From contig OMVW01000015.1 in assembly GCA_900314595.1 (NCBI GenBank), forward strand, positions 1 through 36,905: a stretch of DNA of 36,905 nt, written 5' to 3'. The position numbers were made by a program, and so were the translations under genes. This document shows positions 15,760 to 23,680 of this stretch, one piece after another (the first letter of the stretch is position 1; each line of letters begins with the position of its first letter). The notes beneath the pieces were generated by a model. The model saw only the letters and a list, made by a program, of their open reading frames with translations, searched no databases and was not told the DNA's origin. This DNA comes from an uncultured Dialister sp. (GTDB lineage: Bacteria > Bacillota > Negativicutes > Veillonellales > Dialisteraceae).

Positions 15760-15981
15760 AACAGATAGAAAATAATCAATGAAACAAAATTTCAAACCGA
15801 AATACCCATTTCTCCTCATCCATTCACCTTCCTTTGAGAGAAATGTCCACATATCCACCTTTCATCCGGCACCGCCGGAGAACATAATCATGACGGACTG
15901 CTTTTACACCTTCCTCTGCAGCCCCATGTGAACATATACCATCCAACCTCCTGAAAAATCCGCAGTTTGCGGATTTTTTAC
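15760..15981 (+). ncRNA. Candidate small RNA or attenuated leader of pcp
   Basis: Bounded by the promoter at 15725-15753 and a perfect terminator at 15954-15979, giving a transcript of about 220 nt. It contains a 50-codon ORF at 15779-15931 without a ribosome site, so a leader peptide is unlikely but not excluded. No known riboswitch pattern was recognised. Either an independent sRNA or a leader whose terminator is conditionally read through into pcp. Confidence 0.5.
15954..15979 (+). terminator. Terminator between leader and pcp
   Basis: AAAAATCCGCA-GTT-TGCGGATTTTTT, perfect 11-bp stem with a T-run. Confidence 0.9.
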
Positions 15982-16056
15982 ATTCCGGGAAGTTGCAGGG
16001 CCCCAGCAATGCATTTACAATAAGAATCAAAGCAGCAATAAATGAAAGGTGATTTT

Positions 16057-16704
16057 ATGAACGTACTACTGACAGGCTTTGAGCCTTTTAACAATGAACT
16101 GATGAATTCCTCCTGGGAATCCGTGCACCTCCTGGACGGGCTATCCACGGAAGGAGCACTCATTCATTCCCTGAAACTCCCCACAGTCCGGGGCATCTGT
16201 ATGAACCAGCTCCTCGAAGGCATGGCAGCTTATGACCCCGAAGTCATCATCTGCGTGGGAGAAGCAGGTGGAAGAAACTGCCTTTCCCTGGAACGGGCGG
16301 CCATCAACTGCGATGATTATTTTTCACCCGACAATGGCGGAAATCAGCCCGTAGACGAACCCATCATGCCCGGTGCTCCTGCCGCCTATTTCTCCACCCT
16401 TCCCATCAGGAAAATCCACCAGGCCCTCACCACCCTGGGAATTCCTGCGGAAATATCCAATACCGCCGGCACCTTCGTGTGCAATCATCTCTTCTACAGT
16501 CTCATGGATTTCCTGTCCCACAGCCGGAAGAAACGACTGGGCGGATTCATCCACGTCCCCTACCTCCCCTCCCAGGCCGCCCGCCTCACAGGGATGCCCA
16601 GCATGTCCCCCGAAACCCTCTCCACCGGACTGATGATGGCCATTACCGTAACAGTCAGAGAACTCCACTCGCCTCGCCTGACTGACGAACCATCTTCCCG
16701 ATAA
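16057..16704 (+). CDS. pcp: Pyroglutamyl-peptidase I
   Basis: 215 aa, the usual length for the family. It removes N-terminal pyroglutamate from peptides in the cytosol (peptidase C15). The catalytic triad is visible: E79 (SLERAAIN), C142 (NTAGTFVCNHLFY) and H166 (GGFIHVPYLPSQ), with the N-terminal TGFEPF motif. I chose ATG 16057 rather than ATG 16042 because AAAGGTGA lies between them, seven bases before the second. The last dozen residues are unlike the family and are encoded next to a CCCGAT repeat tract, suggesting the gene end has been changed by the neighbouring repeat. Possibly expressed by read-through of the upstream leader terminator. Confidence 0.92.
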   Translation: MNVLLTGFEPFNNELMNSSWESVHLLDGLSTEGALIHSLKLPTVRGICMNQLLEGMAAYDPEVIICVGEAGGRNCLSLERAAINCDDYFSPDNGGNQPVDEPIMPGAPAAYFSTLPIRKIHQALTTLGIPAEISNTAGTFVCNHLFYSLMDFLSHSRKKRLGGFIHVPYLPSQAARLTGMPSMSPETLSTGLMMAITVTVRELHSPRLTDEPSSR

Positions 16705-16833
16705 TCCCGATACCCCCGAGTCCCCCGATATCCCCGATTCAAAAGTTTTCGAAGATAAAAGTTTCCATATAAAACCGGCGGGCCATCCAATTCGGATGCC
16801 CGCCACCTTCACTTACCACTTACCACTCAAAAT
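16705..16833 (+). repeat. Nonamer tract and CCATATAAAA-hairpin-CACCTTC module
   Basis: CCCGATACC, CCCGAGTCC, CCCGATATC units directly after the pcp stop, then ATTCAAAAGTTTT, then at 16768-16827 CCATATAAAA, a GGCGGGC/GCCCGCC hairpin, CACCTTC and CACTTAC heptamers. Confidence 0.75.
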
Positions 16834-16869
16834 CAAAAAGCCCGCCTTTTCACAAGGCGGGCTTTTATT
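16834..16869. terminator. Bidirectional terminator between pcp and the aminotransferase
   Basis: AAAAAGCCCGCCTT/AAGGCGGGCTTTTA around a short loop; serves two convergent genes. Confidence 0.92.
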
Positions 16870-16878
16870 TCCATACAA

Positions 16879-18066
16879 TTACTTATAAGATTCCATCAGT
16901 TTCTTGAAATACGGCAGGGACCGTTTGATCATTTCCGGATCCACGCAGTAGGATACGCGGACGTAGCCGGGGCAGCCGAAGGTATCGGTGGCTACGATGA
17001 GGATATTGAGTTTCTTGGCTCTTTCCATGAAGTCCACGGAATTTCCGTCCGGCGCTTTGACGAAGAGGTAGAAGGCCCCTTCCGGATAGACGCATTCATA
17101 GCCCAGGTCTTTGAGTCCGTTATAGATGAGTTTTCTGTTTACATCGTAAATGGAGACGTCAGACGTCTTTCCGAGGCAGGCGAGGACTACTTTCTGGAAA
17201 AGGTTCGGCGCACATACGTAGCCCAGCGCTCTGCCGGCTCCGCAGACGGCTGCGTACAGTTCATCATGCTTGTCACATTCTTCCGGTACCAGGATGTAAC
17301 CGATACGGTTGCCCGGCAGCGACAGGGATTTGCTATAGGAATAGCAGATGACTGTATTTTTATAGTACTTCGGTACGTAAACGATGGGCAGTCCGTCATA
17401 AATGATTTCCCGGTAAGGTTCATCGGAGATGAGGTAAATGGTGTGACCCAGCTCAGATGATTTCTTTGCCAGGAGTTTTCCCAGGGCTTCGATGGTTTCC
17501 GGAGAATAGACAGCACCGGATGGGTTATTCGGGGAGTTGATGAGGACAGCTCTTGTCTTTTCGGAAATAGAAGCTTCCAGGGCGGAAAGGTTCAGCTGGA
17601 AATGCTCCGTATCGGCAGGAACAATGACTTCTTTTCCGCCGGCAGAAGTGATGAATACGGTATATTCCGGAAAGAAAGGAGCATTGACGATGATTTCTTC
17701 TCCCTCTTCCTCAATCAGTGCATGAAGAGTGATGGCCAGGGACGCAGAAGCGCCGCAGGTCATGTAGAAATCGCTGCCCTTTACATTGGCTCCGTAAGTC
17801 TTATTCATGAAATCGGCAAGGCCCGCACGGACGGAAGGATCACCGGCTGCTGCGGTATAGCCGTTGATTTCAAGAGAAGTCTTCGTCTTTTCCATATCGA
17901 TGACCGCTTCCGGCACACAGTCCGGAGCCGGTACCGTCGGATTTCCGATGGAAAAATCAAATACGTGGTCCTTCCCCACAATCTTTGCCTGTTCCTGGCC
18001 ATAATCGAAAAGGTCGCGGATGACAGAACGATTGGAACCTAATGCATACATTCTTTTATTTGCCAT
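16879..18066 (-). CDS. PLP-dependent class I aminotransferase
   Basis: 395 aa from the ATG at 18066. Fold type I features: NSPNNPSG (177-184) with the Asn that contacts PLP, D215 (LISDEPYRE), K246 as Schiff-base lysine (SYSKSLSLPGNR) and R254; a C-terminal Arg lies in the PGYVRVSYC region. The N-terminal MANKRMYALGSNRSVIRDLFDYG is the subfamily seen in anaerobes for aspartate- or alanine-type aminotransferases; the amino acid used cannot be read. An upstream in-frame ATG at 18123 lies inside the -35 box, so it is rejected; AAGGGGG precedes ATG 18066. Monocistronic. Confidence 0.88.
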   Translation of the reverse strand: MANKRMYALGSNRSVIRDLFDYGQEQAKIVGKDHVFDFSIGNPTVPAPDCVPEAVIDMEKTKTSLEINGYTAAAGDPSVRAGLADFMNKTYGANVKGSDFYMTCGASASLAITLHALIEEEGEEIIVNAPFFPEYTVFITSAGGKEVIVPADTEHFQLNLSALEASISEKTRAVLINSPNNPSGAVYSPETIEALGKLLAKKSSELGHTIYLISDEPYREIIYDGLPIVYVPKYYKNTVICYSYSKSLSLPGNRIGYILVPEECDKHDELYAAVCGAGRALGYVCAPNLFQKVVLACLGKTSDVSIYDVNRKLIYNGLKDLGYECVYPEGAFYLFVKAPDGNSVDFMERAKKLNILIVATDTFGCPGYVRVSYCVDPEMIKRSLPYFKKLMESYK

Positions 18067-18094
18067 ACAAAATCCCCCTTTTGTGATTTCCTGT

Positions 18095-18123
18095 ATTATC
18101 GTTCCCGCGGTGTCCTTTGTCAA
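18095..18123 (-). promoter_or_regulatory. Promoter of the aminotransferase gene
   Basis: On the minus strand TTGACA-N17-GATAAT, about 30 bases before the start codon. Confidence 0.85.
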
Positions 18124-18639
18124 GATGGAAATATGGGAAATATTGACAAACAGACTGAACGTAACGGAACTTTCTTTTTCAGCAGCCTTTGAATCGGGAA
18201 TTTCGGGATTATCGGGAATCCCGGGGCTGTCGGGAAGGTGTGCCGCTGATGCGGCACAATTTTTTATTGGGACTTTACACGGACGAGTTTGAAATACCCA
18301 TACCAGTCGTAATGACTCAAAACTCTCATGCGTTACGTAGTAAAGTTGTCAATGAAGTTGATGGAACATGATTGATGCTTTTTCTGCACTACACATTCAA
18401 GTCGAAAATGCGGAAAAAGCCAAATCAAAACTGCGGCGCCCATGAATTTGCGCCGCACCTTCCCGAGCCTCCCGAAATGACCCCCGATACTCCCGGCACC
18501 CCCGATTCAAAAGCTTTTAAAATGACAGTTCCCACATAAAAATCGCTGGTTTCACTGAGAACTGCTGACTAAGAACCGATAACCGCTCCATAAAGTTATG
18601 GTACAATATACATATCATTTACTGACAAAGGAGCAAGCC
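18124..18639. repeat. 500-base spacer with two opposed hairpin modules
   Basis: 18195-18272 is a minus-strand module: nonamers CGGGAATTT, CGGGATTAT, CGGGAATCC, then a GTGCCGC/GCGGCAC hairpin and TTTTTTATTGGG. 18425-18520 is a plus-strand module: a GCGGCGC/GCGCCGC hairpin, ACCTTCCCGAG, CCCGAAATG, CCCCGATAC, CCCCGATTC. Tail-like GAAATACCC and TGACTCAAAA lie at 18290-18324. A TACAAT -10 at 18602-18607 probably starts the acetyltransferase mRNA. No other gene. Confidence 0.7.
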
Positions 18640-19191
18640 ATGGACGTTTTTGAAGAAATATGGAAAACCGGTACCTATGATATGGAGAGTCCTGCCGCCG
18701 GAGCGGTGCGTCAGGAATTAGGGCGCAGCGCCCAGCTCTGCTGGGAAATCAACGGGACGGATCCCCTGTACCATGGGGAAATCAATGATCTCATCCGGGA
18801 ACTTCTGCCCGAATTTCCGGAGGGCTCCGTCATGGTGCCTCCCTTCCACATCGATATGGGCCGTTTCATGTATGTGGGAAAGAAATGTTACATCAACTAC
18901 GGCCTTTCCGTCATGTCCCTGGGAGGAGTCATTATCAAAGATAATGTGATGATTGGTCCCAATGTGACCATCCTCACTGTCAACCATGATCCGAAGAAAC
19001 TCACCATCATCCATCCGTCGCCGGTCATCATCCAGAGCAATGCATGGATCGGCGCAAACGTTTCCATTCTCCCCGGAGTCACCATTGGAGAAGGAGCGGT
19101 CATAGGCACCGGTTCCATCGTCACCAGGGACGTCCCCGCCCATGCCATAGCCGTAGGAAATCCGGCAAAAGTGGTGAAATATGTGGGGTAG
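18640..19191 (+). CDS. Sugar O-acetyltransferase (maltose/galactoside type)
   Basis: 183 aa. Left-handed beta-helix hexapeptide repeats fill about residues 60-180 (VIIKDNVMIGPNVTIL, AWIGANVSILPGVTIGEGAVIGTGSIVTRDV), with the catalytic His of the LacA/Maa family in VNHDP and the C-terminal GNPAKVVK signature. The acetyl donor would be acetyl-CoA and the acceptor a sugar or similar hydroxyl; the physiological substrate is not readable. The start is ATG 18640 because AAAGGAG precedes it by eight bases; the frame is open further upstream to 18598, but that overlaps the -10. Followed by a perfect terminator. Confidence 0.87.
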   Translation: MDVFEEIWKTGTYDMESPAAGAVRQELGRSAQLCWEINGTDPLYHGEINDLIRELLPEFPEGSVMVPPFHIDMGRFMYVGKKCYINYGLSVMSLGGVIIKDNVMIGPNVTILTVNHDPKKLTIIHPSPVIIQSNAWIGANVSILPGVTIGEGAVIGTGSIVTRDVPAHAIAVGNPAKVVKYVG

Positions 19192-19230
19192 CCGGTAGTG
19201 GTTAGTGCAGATCGGTAGAAATGAAAAGTG

Positions 19231-19259
19231 CCTCCCCGTGGAATACGGGGAGGTTTTAT
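19231..19259 (+). terminator. Terminator of the acetyltransferase gene
   Basis: CCTCCCCGT-GGAAT-ACGGGGAGG-TTTTAT, perfect 9-bp stem. Confidence 0.92.
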
Positions 19260-19695
19260 AGTGGAAAATTTTCTTTCCCGTTCATTCTGAAATTGCCGGG
19301 CCGCCTCCGCATGAGAACGCTGCGCTCCCTCCGCTTCCCGCGCACGGCCGGGAATACACTTTGTCCCTCGGGCGGAGATGCACGTGCAAGTGCGGCCGGG
19401 AATACAGGTACAAGCCGCAAGTGTAGAGCCACCGCCTGTCTACACCCCTTAACAGCACAAGTGCGGGCAGCAGCCCGTGCGCGAAGCGCACTACAAAAAT
19501 TGGTTGGCGGAGCCAACCATATCCTTCCCTTTCCCCTTATCCCTTTTCCCTTTCCCCTTTGTTTTCCGCCCAAAGGCCATATAAAAAAGCGCTGCAACGG
19601 CAGCACTGGATTTACGAATTTTGAAACTGTCACTATGAGGTTGGCCCGCAAACCGTGATTGACTCATTCCCACAGAATCAGTCCATGAAATCAAT
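19260..19695 (+). repeat. GC-rich repeat mosaic
   Basis: 19337-19480 carries CGCACGGCCGGGAATACA twice in part, GTAGAGCCACCGCC, then GCCCGTGCGCGAAGCGCAC and a GGTTGGC/GCCAACC hairpin (19498-19520). 19527-19560 is a clean heptamer tract: CCCTTTC, CCCTTAT, CCCTTTT, CCCTTTC, CCCTTTG. 19575-19610 has GGCCATATAAAAAAG and a GCTGC/GCAGC hairpin. No gene. Confidence 0.75.
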
Positions 19696-20322
19696 TTATT
19701 TCTTCATCCCCACGAACCACTGCATGCCTTCATCGAGGCAGCCGGCTGCGTCTTTCTTTGTAGGAGCCATTTCCTTACCCAGGGCGAAGAAGCGGGCACC
19801 GGTGAGGGCTTTCTTGAGAGAGCGGTCTCCTGCGGTGAGGTATTTCCTTGCTTCCTGCAATTTGGCGGGATAGGTGCGGACGTAGTCCGGGATGTTTCGC
19901 GGATCTCTGGAATGGAGATAGGTACGGATCTGGAGGGCTTTGAAATATTTGTCCCGGTAATCGGCGGGTACTTCCGGCAAAAGGACGAAGAGGGTATTCT
20001 TCTCCCGGCAGGAGCGGAGCGCCAGCACGTCTTTCTGCATGTAATCCGGCGTGAAGACCTGGATGAAAAGGTCAGGCGGCGTGCACTGACGGATGATCTG
20101 ATCATTAAATACGGCAGTGAAGAAATATTCTCTATCCTTCTCTCCTGCCGGATGAAAACTGCGTTTCCGGTAAAGCGCGATGAAAAGGCTCTGCCCGATT
20201 TCCATGGCCAGTTCTACAGGGCTGACCACGATTTTTTCTACCAGATGCTGCAACTGTTTCTCATACGCTCCCAGTGCGAGCTGAGGACGTTCTGGCCGTC
20301 CCCCGATAACAGCCTGTCCCAT
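19696..20322 (-). CDS. Uncharacterised 208-aa protein
   Basis: Not recognised. 208 aa, soluble, no signal peptide or membrane segment, rich in charged residues; mixed helix and strand patterns with several aromatic YxxK stretches (HLVEKIVVSPVELAMEIGQ, FFTAVFNDQ, NTLFVLLPEVPADYRDKYF). The start is supported by AAGAAGGG seven bases upstream of the ATG, and a good promoter lies at 20409-20437, so it is a real, regulated gene. An AATCATGATT palindrome identical to the tetR operator core lies between promoter and gene, so the TetR protein at 7850-8521 may control it. It may be a mobile accessory gene, since repeats lie on its 3' side. Confidence 0.75.
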   Translation of the reverse strand: MGQAVIGGRPERPQLALGAYEKQLQHLVEKIVVSPVELAMEIGQSLFIALYRKRSFHPAGEKDREYFFTAVFNDQIIRQCTPPDLFIQVFTPDYMQKDVLALRSCREKNTLFVLLPEVPADYRDKYFKALQIRTYLHSRDPRNIPDYVRTYPAKLQEARKYLTAGDRSLKKALTGARFFALGKEMAPTKKDAAGCLDEGMQWFVGMKK

Positions 20323-20384
20323 ATGAACCCTTCTTTCCTGTCTTATCCATCAGGTTGAAATTTAGAACTTCATTTATTACTTTC

Positions 20385-20394
20385 AATCATGATT
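20385..20394. promoter_or_regulatory. Possible TetR operator upstream of the 208-aa gene
   Basis: AATCATGATT, the core of the two tetR operators, fourteen bases downstream of the -10 box, which is the same relative place as tetR operator 2. A third copy of the core occurs inside macro-domain coding sequence at 1702-1711, so chance is possible. Confidence 0.45.
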
Positions 20395-20408
20395 CTATTT
20401 GTATTTAT

Positions 20409-20437
20409 ATTTTATTATCTTCAAAAGAAAATGTAAA
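20409..20437 (-). promoter_or_regulatory. Promoter of the 208-aa gene
   Basis: Minus strand TTTACA-N17-TAAAAT. A TTATC-TGT-GATAA palindrome lies further upstream at 20492-20504 and could be an activator site. Confidence 0.75.
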
Positions 20438-20769
20438 CAGGAAAATACGGACTTTTTTAATTTTTATTTAGCACCCGCTTTAAATTTATGATTATCTGTG
20501 ATAACTAAGTGCTTAAAATTTTCCCCTTGGTAAAAACCTTTTTTGTTTCCAGTAAAATCGATACAAACTCCGTGTCCTGCCCTTTCTTTTCCCCTGATGA
20601 AATGTCAAATAGTCAAAGAAACAGTCCTTCAAAGATACGGATTTTTTCCATAAATCCATCGGATGAAAACGAACTGCCCGGCCGGGAAATTTTTTCCGGG
20701 CCGGGCAATTATAACAGATAAATAAAATTTTTAAACGCCGATCTTCATCTGCCGCTTCGAAGGATCGTC
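20438..20769. other. Spacer between the 208-aa gene and crp
   Basis: AT-rich DNA with no credible ORF and none of the repeat modules found elsewhere. Holds the 20492-20504 palindrome and a strong hairpin at 20675-20707 (TGCCCGGCCGGGA arms with one mismatch, A/T loop) that probably ends the Crp transcript, although it lacks a clear T-run. Confidence 0.6.
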
Positions 20770-21432
20770 TTACTCTCCATAATTTTTCAGCTTTTCCACG
20801 TCCAGGATGCTGACCCGCCTTCCGGTCCTTTCGATGATTTTTTCATCTTCCAGCTTCCGCAGTTTCCTGGACATGGTTTCCGGTGTAGTACCCAGGTACA
20901 GGGCGAGGTCTTTCCATTTCATGGGCATGGCCAGGTCTCTTCTTTCTCCCCGGTCATGGTACAGCTGGAGGAGCCATGTAGCCAGGCGGGGACCTACGTC
21001 GTCCATAAGGAGGAAACGGGCCTGGTTTTCCAGCGCTTTCATACGGCGTGCCGTAATTTCCAGAAGCTTTATGGAAAGGGAAGGTTCTTTCAGGAGAAGG
21101 CGATCGAAATCTTTTTTCGCCAGTACGCAGACTTCGCTGTCTTCCAGGGCCTGGATGTATATGTCTTCATTCACTGCGCCAAAAAGTCCCGTTTCACCCG
21201 TATAACTGCCGGGACGGATAATGCGGAGGAGCTGCTCTCTTCCTTTGGCCGACAGCTGGTATACGCCCAGAAGGCCTTCCGCCACGATGAAGAGGGCTGC
21301 GCCGTCTGAAGCTTCAAGAAGGGTCTCTCCTTTTTTATAGTCACGCCGGCGCACCAGCTTTTCGATGCTTTCCTGCCCTTCCTCCGGAAGCTCTCGGAAG
21401 AGGGGAACCGCCGCTACACAATGTTCAGCCAT
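20770..21432 (-). CDS. Crp/Fnr family transcriptional regulator
   Basis: 220 aa. Residues about 15-130 form the cyclic-nucleotide-binding fold (GETLLEASDGAALFIVAEGLLGVYQ, GSYTGETGLFG), and about 150-210 the Crp-type HTH (MKWKDLALYLGTTPETMSRKLRKLEDEKII). No FNR-type N-terminal Cys cluster: only one Cys (C5) precedes the effector domain, so an Fe-S oxygen sensor is unlikely and a cAMP contact Arg/Ser pair is not evident. Its ligand is unknown. The start is fixed by GAAAGGAT. It is encoded just after the double cupin and behind that gene's terminator; such Crp-cupin pairs suggest the cupin gene as a target. Confidence 0.88.
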   Translation of the reverse strand: MAEHCVAAVPLFRELPEEGQESIEKLVRRRDYKKGETLLEASDGAALFIVAEGLLGVYQLSAKGREQLLRIIRPGSYTGETGLFGAVNEDIYIQALEDSEVCVLAKKDFDRLLLKEPSLSIKLLEITARRMKALENQARFLLMDDVGPRLATWLLQLYHDRGERRDLAMPMKWKDLALYLGTTPETMSRKLRKLEDEKIIERTGRRVSILDVEKLKNYGE

Positions 21433-21546
21433 AGATATCCTTTCTCAGGGCAGAAAATTCATCCTGTCCAAGTAAATTAATATTTAACGCTCATTATTTT
21501 CTCTAATTATTCTATTAATTATTAATTATATTATAACCTATAACGC

Positions 21547-21578
21547 AAAAAGAAGGGTAATTTTATCCCCTTCTTTTA
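21547..21578 (-). terminator. Terminator of the double-cupin gene
   Basis: AAAAGAAGGG/CCCTTCTTTTT in the minus sense; separates the double cupin from crp, which should have its own promoter in the AT-rich 21470-21545 stretch. Confidence 0.75.
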
Positions 21579-21620
21579 TCATTTTTATAAAATTTTAAGT
21601 CTTTACTGGAATTCCCGGTT

Positions 21621-22262
21621 CTACTCCTCCGTCAGGAGCAGGGCAAATTTGAAATCTTTTTCCGCTTTCAGGCTGTGGCGGTCTCCTTTTTTCATGGCTA
21701 AATTTTCTCCTGCCTTCAGGGTAAAGGTCTTTCCTTCCCTTGTGACGAATCCTTCTCCGTCCAGGCCGAAGAGGAGAGCATCCCCGGGAGCCGCGTGTTC
21801 CGCAAGGGATGTGCCGGCAGCAAGGGAAATGACCGCAAAGTGGACCTTGTCCGTTTCGATGAGGCTCCTGTTGATGATCCGTCCTTTGCTGTAAGGCACC
21901 AGATCTTTCAGTGCAAATATTTCCTTTTCTTGAATCTGATTCATAGTGATATCCTCCTTAATGAAACCAATTTCCATATAAACCGCATCTGTCTCTGCCC
22001 GGACGGCCAGCGCCTCCTTTGGCGCAGACAGGTAAAAATCTCCCGCCGAAAGGTGGAAATCCTTCCCCTGGCGGATGGTGAGCCGCCCCGAAAGCAGGTA
22101 GAAGAGGTGCCGTCCTCCATAGGACATCTCGCTGATTCCCGTACCCTCGCCCAGGGAGAAAATGAGTCCGTACATCTCCTCATTTTCAAAAAGCTTCCTT
22201 GAAATCGTGCAGCCCGCTATGGGCGGATTCTCCTCTACCAGTGAAAAAATATCTCTATCCAT
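21621..22262 (-). CDS. Double cupin protein with an internal start site
   Basis: 213 aa: two cupin barrels, about 1-103 (EMSYGGRHLFYLLSGRL, LSAGDFYL) and about 110-213 (SLAEHAAPGDALLFGLDGEG, LKAGENLAMKKGDRHSL). Between them a perfect Shine-Dalgarno GGAGGAT (21951-21957) sits seven bases before an in-frame ATG at 21944, so a 107-aa C-terminal cupin can be made alone. No stop separates the halves. This looks like a fusion of two once-separate cupin genes, or programmed dual expression. The full-length start has GAAAGGAC upstream. Neighbouring crp suggests a role under Crp-type control. Substrate unknown; the second barrel keeps a single clear metal-type His, so it may be a binding protein. Confidence 0.82.
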   Translation of the reverse strand: MDRDIFSLVEENPPIAGCTISRKLFENEEMYGLIFSLGEGTGISEMSYGGRHLFYLLSGRLTIRQGKDFHLSAGDFYLSAPKEALAVRAETDAVYMEIGFIKEDITMNQIQEKEIFALKDLVPYSKGRIINRSLIETDKVHFAVISLAAGTSLAEHAAPGDALLFGLDGEGFVTREGKTFTLKAGENLAMKKGDRHSLKAEKDFKFALLLTEE

Positions 22263-22741
22263 AAATTTCAGTCCTTTCTTTCTGTTTGACTATAGTATAA
22301 ACGGAATCGCAGGAAAAAGAATTGATGGATATCAAGTTTTGGAAATATTTTAACTGCCCCGCGCACAGGCGGCAGGATAACGCTGCGCTCCCCCGCTCTA
22401 CCGCGCGCGGCCGGGAATACTCCTTCAGGAATTGGGGATTAGGGATTGGGGATTGGGGCTCAGGCACGATGAAAATGGTTTGTGACAATCGGCACAACGC
22501 GCGCGGCCGGGAATACAGCTGCAAGTCGAAATTGTAGAGCCACCGCCCGGGTACAATCCCGGGCACCTATTATGCGGGCCAAAGGCCCCATATATACTCG
22601 CCGCCTTCAAATTTTTAGGCGGCCACCACCCCTTACCTCTTTCCCCTTTCCCACGGTTTCCGGATAAATGCCGCATAAAAAAATCAGCCCCGCCCTGCCC
22701 GGTCGGGACTGCCGAAAATCGATTACGCTAATCACTAACCA
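22263..22741 (+). repeat. 480-base mosaic of dispersed repeats
   Basis: 22375-22420 includes CGCGCGGCCGGGAATAC; 22434-22462 is a heptamer tract GGGATTA, GGGATTG, GGGATTG; 22463-22575 is the GC-rich module (CACGATGAAAATGG, TTTGTGACAATCGGC, GCGCGGCCGGGAATACAG, GTAGAGCCACCGCC). 22577-22645 is CCCCATATATACTCG with a GCCGCC/GGCGGC stem around AAATTTTT, then CCTTA/CCTTT heptamers. The block 22563-22645 recurs inverted at 29540-29620. Short TAATCAC, TAACCAC heptamers sit just before the end of maf. Confidence 0.8.
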
Positions 22742-23353
22742 CTAATCATTCCCATTTATTTCCTTCATCATCTCATATACCGTTTCCATGGGAAGGCCCA
22801 CTACATTGTCGTAGGAGCCGGAGATGCCTGTGACGAGAAGTGTCCCTATGCCCTGGATGCCGTAGGCTCCGGCTTTGTCCATGGGTTCGCCGGTGGAAAT
22901 ATAGTTCCTGATTTCTTCGTCCGTCAGATTTCTGAAATGGACGGAGGTGGTAATTACGCGGAGGAGTTTCCTCTCTCCCCGGATGAGGGCGACCCCTGTC
23001 TTTACGAGGTGGGTCCTGCCGGAGAGGAAGCGGAGCATGGCAAAAGCATCGGATTCATCCTTCGGCTTGCCCAGGATTTTTCCTTCTGCCGTGACGATCG
23101 TATCTGCCCCGAGGACGGGAAGACCGGCCCCGGTCCTTCCCGCCACGTCGGAAGCTTTGCCCAGCGCATTTTCCGCGCATACCAGGTCCGGCCCCTCAAA
23201 GGGCGCAAGAAGGGAATCCGCCCCTTTCCTGGCAAGCGCTTCTTCGACTGTGGAAACTTCATGAAAGTTACTTTTTTCAATATCCGCCGTCCATCCGATC
23301 TGATGGACCAGCTCCCTCCGCCGGGGAGAGGCGGAAGCCAGAATGATATGCAT
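22742..23353 (-). CDS. maf: Maf-family nucleoside triphosphate pyrophosphatase
   Basis: 203 aa, full family length. N-terminal LASASPRRRELV, central GADTIVTAEGKILGKP with the catalytic Asp, and C-terminal GAYGIQG and GSYDNVVGLPMETVY are the Maf/HAM1-like signature. Maf hydrolyses dTTP, UTP or modified nucleotides to the monophosphate and pyrophosphate and can slow septum formation. The start is fixed by AGGAGGCAG. A TATAAT lies at 23389-23394 on the minus strand. Divergent from ridA. Confidence 0.93.
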   Translation of the reverse strand: MHIILASASPRRRELVHQIGWTADIEKSNFHEVSTVEEALARKGADSLLAPFEGPDLVCAENALGKASDVAGRTGAGLPVLGADTIVTAEGKILGKPKDESDAFAMLRFLSGRTHLVKTGVALIRGERKLLRVITTSVHFRNLTDEEIRNYISTGEPMDKAGAYGIQGIGTLLVTGISGSYDNVVGLPMETVYEMMKEINGND

Positions 23354-23680
23354 GGGACTGCCTCCTTATTTCTTTTATTTTTTCTATTATTATATAAGGA
23401 AATAGAAAGGGAAGGAAGAGGGGCGTCAGAAGCCGGCGTCCGGCTTCATGGAGGGCAGGCGAGCAGCAGGACTTTTCCGGCATCCGGTCCATCAGGGGAA
23501 AGAGCCGCCAGCCATGACCTGCAGCGGGAAGAAATATTTCAAATCATCTGCGCTGCCGGTTTTACGGGCAAAACTTTTGCCCGCCGGAGACTGCCGGCTG
23601 CCCTTTACATCTTTTCAAATTTAAAGTACCATAAGTGTATCCAGAAATCTGCGATTCATTCCTGATAAGGAGGTATTTCC
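23354..23680. other. Divergent maf-ridA spacer
   Basis: Contains the maf -10 (minus, 23389-23394) and a candidate ridA promoter TTTACA-N17-TACCAT at 23604-23632. The 23430-23600 stretch is GC-rich and coding-like in composition, but no frame has a ribosome site and a recognisable product. No repeats of the window-wide families. Confidence 0.5.

Noticed and set aside
15779..15931. 50-codon ORF in the pcp leader as a gene
   Set aside because: No Shine-Dalgarno and no recognisable product; kept only as part of the candidate RNA.
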